Source: Tritrichomonas musculus
Lineage: Eukaryota; Parabasalia; Tritrichomonadida; Tritrichomonadidae
Reading direction: 5' to 3'
Length of the DNA: 64,000 nucleotides
Assembly: GCA_039105265.1 (NCBI GenBank)
Contig: JAPFFF010000054.1
Location: 1,054,001-1,118,000 of the forward strand
Under the pieces are notes generated by a model. The model was not told where the DNA came from. It ran no database searches and saw only the letters and a program-made list of their open reading frames with translations. Positions 60,890-64,000 of this stretch are shown one piece after another. The position numbers were made by a program, and so were the translations under genes. Positions within the stretch are counted from its first letter, which is position 1, and every line of letters begins with the position of its first letter.

Positions 60890-62866
60890 TTATTCAGAAT
60901 CATCATCATTAACCAAGTTATTCAACTGCTCATCAGCATTCCAAAATATCATGTTGTTCAAGCCAGCTGTTTTTATCATGCCCGTTGATTTGGTAGAAAT
61001 TGAACGTCGATTTTTTTCATAAAAATTCCCCAAAATCCCACTTAACTCTTGAAATGGCATTTTTCTTGGCTCTGGATCGATTAAATTCAATAATGGCATT
61101 TTTCTTACAATTTGAACATTCTTCCAAAGGTACAATGCTTGCCGAAGATAGTAAATTATTGGACGTTCTTCAACTGGAGTGTTGTCAAAAATTTTCTTCC
61201 CACTGTCACTTCGTGATTCTGGAACTTTTTCTTCAATAGGCATGTTCTTGTACAATTCGTGCTCCAATAGAATGTATTTCATTGATTTCTGGAAATTCAC
61301 GTGGCTGTCATCTTTTTTATTATGCCTCCGAACATTTGCAAAATTGTGTTCTTGGTAGTGTGAACTGCATGCACCTGTATCAATAGCTTCTTCAGTGATT
61401 ATTTGAGATGCAATTCCAATTGCAGTAAATATGTATTGTTTACACCAATTATCTGTGAAACATCTCATTTTCTTATAGGTATTGGGCTGCACACGATAGA
61501 TTTTTAAGTTGTGTTCAATGACATATTGTTGCATAAGATAATAAATCAATACAATACTTGCACCAAGTAAAAGATAGTCAATAGTCTCTTGCCGACTTAG
61601 TGAATTCCTGAATAGTGCCTCTAGTAAGAGTGTAGAAGGAAGCATTGATAAAAGTAAATAAAAGTCTTCGTTATCAATTATTTTTTGAATTGTTTGTAAA
61701 GTAAACAATTTTTTTGGGAGGTCATCTTCCATTTTACGTCCTTTGTTGTTATCCAATAAGTAAGGAGCAATTCCAATAGTTTTTAAATCTTCTGCAGACC
61801 GTGTTTCATAAGAATCATATGGAGAAACTAGGAATTCTTCAAGAGAGGATTTTCTGTAACGATCTCTTTTTGTCAGGTGCAATGGATCTGAAAAATGAAT
61901 TAATACTGCAAATATTTTAATTATACCAACAGCACCAAGACTTAGGAATCTTTCGAAGTTACCAATAATTTTGTCGATGAATATATTTGCATATATGCTA
62001 TAAGTGTTGTCACCATCAGTGCCTAATCCGATAATACTTATGTTTTTTGGCATGAGTGATATGATCGATTCAATTTTTTCGCGTAACTCTTGTGTTGCCT
62101 TACCTGATGTCGACGGAATACATGCAATTGGAAACTGTTTAAATTCTGGATTTAATGGTGCAAATGTCATACCGAATTCTGCTTGTATCACTGAGTTATA
62201 ATTTAATTTAATAAATTCTAAAAATTCGTTGTCATCATTAATAAATGTTTCTGCTAATTCTGGATCGATCTCTTTGAGATTTAGCACGCCATCAATCCTA
62301 CCATTTTTGTTTACTTTGACATACGGTGTAACATATGCAGCATCAACCATGATAACTCCTTTTCCAGTAAAATTATTTGGTAAAAACCTTGACATGATAT
62401 TCAAAATATTTTGTATATCGCCATTAAAAATGTCGTCATGTATTCCTAAATTAGCGAGAGCTTGCTTTCTATATGTTGAAGCAGTTTTATATGTTGGGAA
62501 CAATAAATTAGTATTTAAAATATTGAAGTAATGTGGACTCATCATGCTTAACAGTGCAAAGAATTCGTGAAGTCCATCATAACGTCTTCCTTGAGGAAAT
62601 TTTGTTATATTATCCCATGTAGCGCCGATGAATCTTAATACTATTGGACTAATATTAATCGTTTTTTGTTTGTCTTCTGGTATATTCAATTTAATTTTCA
62701 GTAAGTCTGCTATTTGTCTTTTTAGCCTTGTATTCTCCAAAATTAACCTTTCATTTTCACCTTGTAATCTTTGATTGTCTTCTAAGAGCTTTTCGTAAGT
62801 TTGCTGAGATCTTGCTTTTGCTCCTGTTTCGGGAGTAAACCATGATGGATTTCGCTTAGGCGCCAT
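60890..62866 (-). CDS. DDE-type transposase candidate, array copy 6
   Basis: Protein identical to copy 1; mirrored ends at 60792-60812 and 62945-62965. Confidence 0.65.
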   Translation of the reverse strand: MAPKRNPSWFTPETGAKARSQQTYEKLLEDNQRLQGENERLILENTRLKRQIADLLKIKLNIPEDKQKTINISPIVLRFIGATWDNITKFPQGRRYDGLHEFFALLSMMSPHYFNILNTNLLFPTYKTASTYRKQALANLGIHDDIFNGDIQNILNIMSRFLPNNFTGKGVIMVDAAYVTPYVKVNKNGRIDGVLNLKEIDPELAETFINDDNEFLEFIKLNYNSVIQAEFGMTFAPLNPEFKQFPIACIPSTSGKATQELREKIESIISLMPKNISIIGLGTDGDNTYSIYANIFIDKIIGNFERFLSLGAVGIIKIFAVLIHFSDPLHLTKRDRYRKSSLEEFLVSPYDSYETRSAEDLKTIGIAPYLLDNNKGRKMEDDLPKKLFTLQTIQKIIDNEDFYLLLSMLPSTLLLEALFRNSLSRQETIDYLLLGASIVLIYYLMQQYVIEHNLKIYRVQPNTYKKMRCFTDNWCKQYIFTAIGIASQIITEEAIDTGACSSHYQEHNFANVRRHNKKDDSHVNFQKSMKYILLEHELYKNMPIEEKVPESRSDSGKKIFDNTPVEERPIIYYLRQALYLWKNVQIVRKMPLLNLIDPEPRKMPFQELSGILGNFYEKNRRSISTKSTGMIKTAGLNNMIFWNADEQLNNLVNDDDSE

Positions 62867-63988
62867 TAAAAAAAAATGATTCTATATTGAAAATTTCAGA
62901 GGTTTTTAAATTTGAAAGGAAAAAAAAGCATGACCACGAAAAATTATAGAACATAGGAAACTCTCATAATCTTTTGAAATTAATATATAATAAAGTATAT
63001 CATATTATAAGAATATTTTAATAGAAAACGTTTCCCTAATTTTGCGTATATACTGAGATATGATCAAAGAAAGTTGCCAAAATTGAGAGGAATTTCTATT
63101 CAAATGTAGTATAATTTTGTAATTGATTTTTCTCGAAAATTTGGCGGACGATTTTTCTAAAAATTTAATATAATATATAATGCAATGTATACTACTATTT
63201 AAGATAAATGTAATATACCGGTCATTCGTTGGCTCTGTTCTGGAATCGTTTTTTCCAAAAAAAATCGTAAAATCGGCTAAAAATAGTGTAAATCGCTTTA
63301 TCTCGGGATATATACTTATAATGCGCAATTTTTTTGCTTAATCGTGTTTTTAACATCATAATAAGACAAATAACCAATTTTTGGGTAAAAATATTGAATT
63401 TTGGCCGATATTGTTAGTAACGAGTTTTTTTGTATTTTTATCTTAATATAAAAAATCTCATTCTTCACGGATAGGAGTTTTTGGTTATTACTCTATATAC
63501 AATAAGCATACAATCCTATAATTTTATAATCATATACAATACAGTAATGCAATTATTGTTATACTAATTATGTAGGTACACCTATTTTTTTTTCTGACAT
63601 TTAATGCAAAAATACAAAAATCAAATTTTTGAAATATATTTTATTAATAACTCGATGCAAAGCGAAGCTAATAAAAATATAGCAATTGATATATATTAAG
63701 ATGCTTGCAATATATATTCTTATAATACCATAAATTTTGAAACATTTTTACATTTACGTCTGGAGACTCGTTATGAAAATCACAACTTTTTGAAAGACTC
63801 TCCGCCGCGATTTCGCTTAAAATCTGAAATCATCAATAACTATCTATGGTGAGTATATATTATTAATTTCGAAGCATATCGACATATCTCGAGAGTTTCC
63901 TATGTTCTATATTTTTTTAAAATTTTTGACATGTCATAAAATATTCAAATATTTCTATATATAAAAAGTGAAATGAAAAAATTATCTT

Positions 63989-64000
63989 TTATTCAGAATC
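63989..64000 (-). CDS. DDE-type transposase candidate, array copy 7 (last codons only)
   Basis: By the 3,099-bp period the stop codon of a seventh copy lies at 63989-63991, and the final DSE codons are seen before the window ends. Confidence 0.6.
   Translation of the reverse strand, partial: DSE

Larger units (their letters stand above)
44469..64000. repeat. Head-to-tail tandem array, 3,099-bp unit, six complete and one partial copy
   Basis: Unit starts at 44469, 47568, 50667, 53766, 56865, 59964 and 63063 (the last cut by the window end). The spacing is exactly 3,099 throughout, and the six encoded 658-residue proteins are identical. Non-coding lines compared between copies also read the same. 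The unique left boundary is where ATCAAAGAAAG first appears after CAATAAGACACT; in later copies the same bases follow GAGATATG. The array runs off the window, so its true length is unknown. Confidence 0.95.

Noticed and set aside
44469-64000. CRISPR-like or satellite interpretation of the large array
   Set aside because: The unit is 3,099 bp and carries a full gene; there are no short repeats with unique spacers, and the organism is a eukaryote.

Overview
The window looks like nuclear DNA of a trichomonad (Parabasalia), most likely a Tritrichomonas-type genome. The evidence is strong AT richness with long poly-T/poly-A runs, mostly intronless genes with very short 5' leaders, initiator-like TCA+pyrimidine motifs a few bases before start codons, and gene families typical of this group: DUF3447/ankyrin proteins, BspA-like (LRR_5) surface-type repeat proteins, a tetraspanin-like membrane protein, a serpin and a BTB-coil-discoidin protein. 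TAA, TAG and TGA all act as stops. The species call is inference; I have run no search.

Layout. 0.6-1.4 kb: a small alkaline-phosphatase-superfamily enzyme. 1.8-6.3 kb: an intact ankyrin gene on the minus strand between membrane-protein and acidic gene remnants and two short inverted-repeat elements. 6.6-8.7 kb: a tetraspanin-like gene split in two by a 1.25-kb non-coding transposon. 9.9-12.3 kb: a DUF3447/ankyrin reading frame followed, after an AT-rich gap, by an ankyrin-plus-LRR_5 frame. 13.2-14.1 kb: three orphan ankyrin modules on the minus strand. 15.7-17.1 kb: an ankyrin protein with an acidic tail. 17.4-17.8 kb: a broken UBR-box zinc-finger gene. 18.1-19.4 kb: a highly diverged beta-type tubulin. 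20.1-22.2 kb: a BspA-like gene with a TTAA-bounded element in its 3' end. 22.4-23.6 kb: a 1.16-kb element with an 8-bp target duplication. 23.8-24.9 kb: a serpin. 25.1 kb: tRNA-Thr. 25.2-31.1 kb: a UBR1-type E3 ubiquitin ligase carrying a long coding minisatellite. 31.5-33.2 kb: an unknown gene and a GTPase-like fragment. 33.4-36.7 kb: an ankyrin gene whose repeats are separated by 25-bp minisatellite spacers. 37.2-40.6 kb: a divergent pair, ankyrin protein and BTB/coiled-coil/discoidin protein. 40.6-44.5 kb: gene-poor AT-rich DNA.

From 44,469 to the window end lies a head-to-tail array of six complete copies and one partial copy of a 3,099-bp unit. Each unit carries a 658-residue DDE-type transposase candidate on the minus strand, bracketed by a 21-bp inverted repeat. 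The encoded proteins are identical in all six copies, so the amplification is very recent (or an assembly effect).

Two themes recur. First, short non-coding elements with inverted ends (at least five end types) sit inside or right against reading frames; in three cases the host frame reads through if the element and one target copy are left out. Second, several ankyrin genes are interrupted exactly at the linker between ankyrin repeats by G-poor, repeat-rich spacers that lack recognisable trichomonad splice signals. The genes do not form one pathway; the shared flavour is surface/protein-interaction repeats (ankyrin, LRR, tetraspanin) plus ubiquitin and protease control (UBR ligase, serpin).
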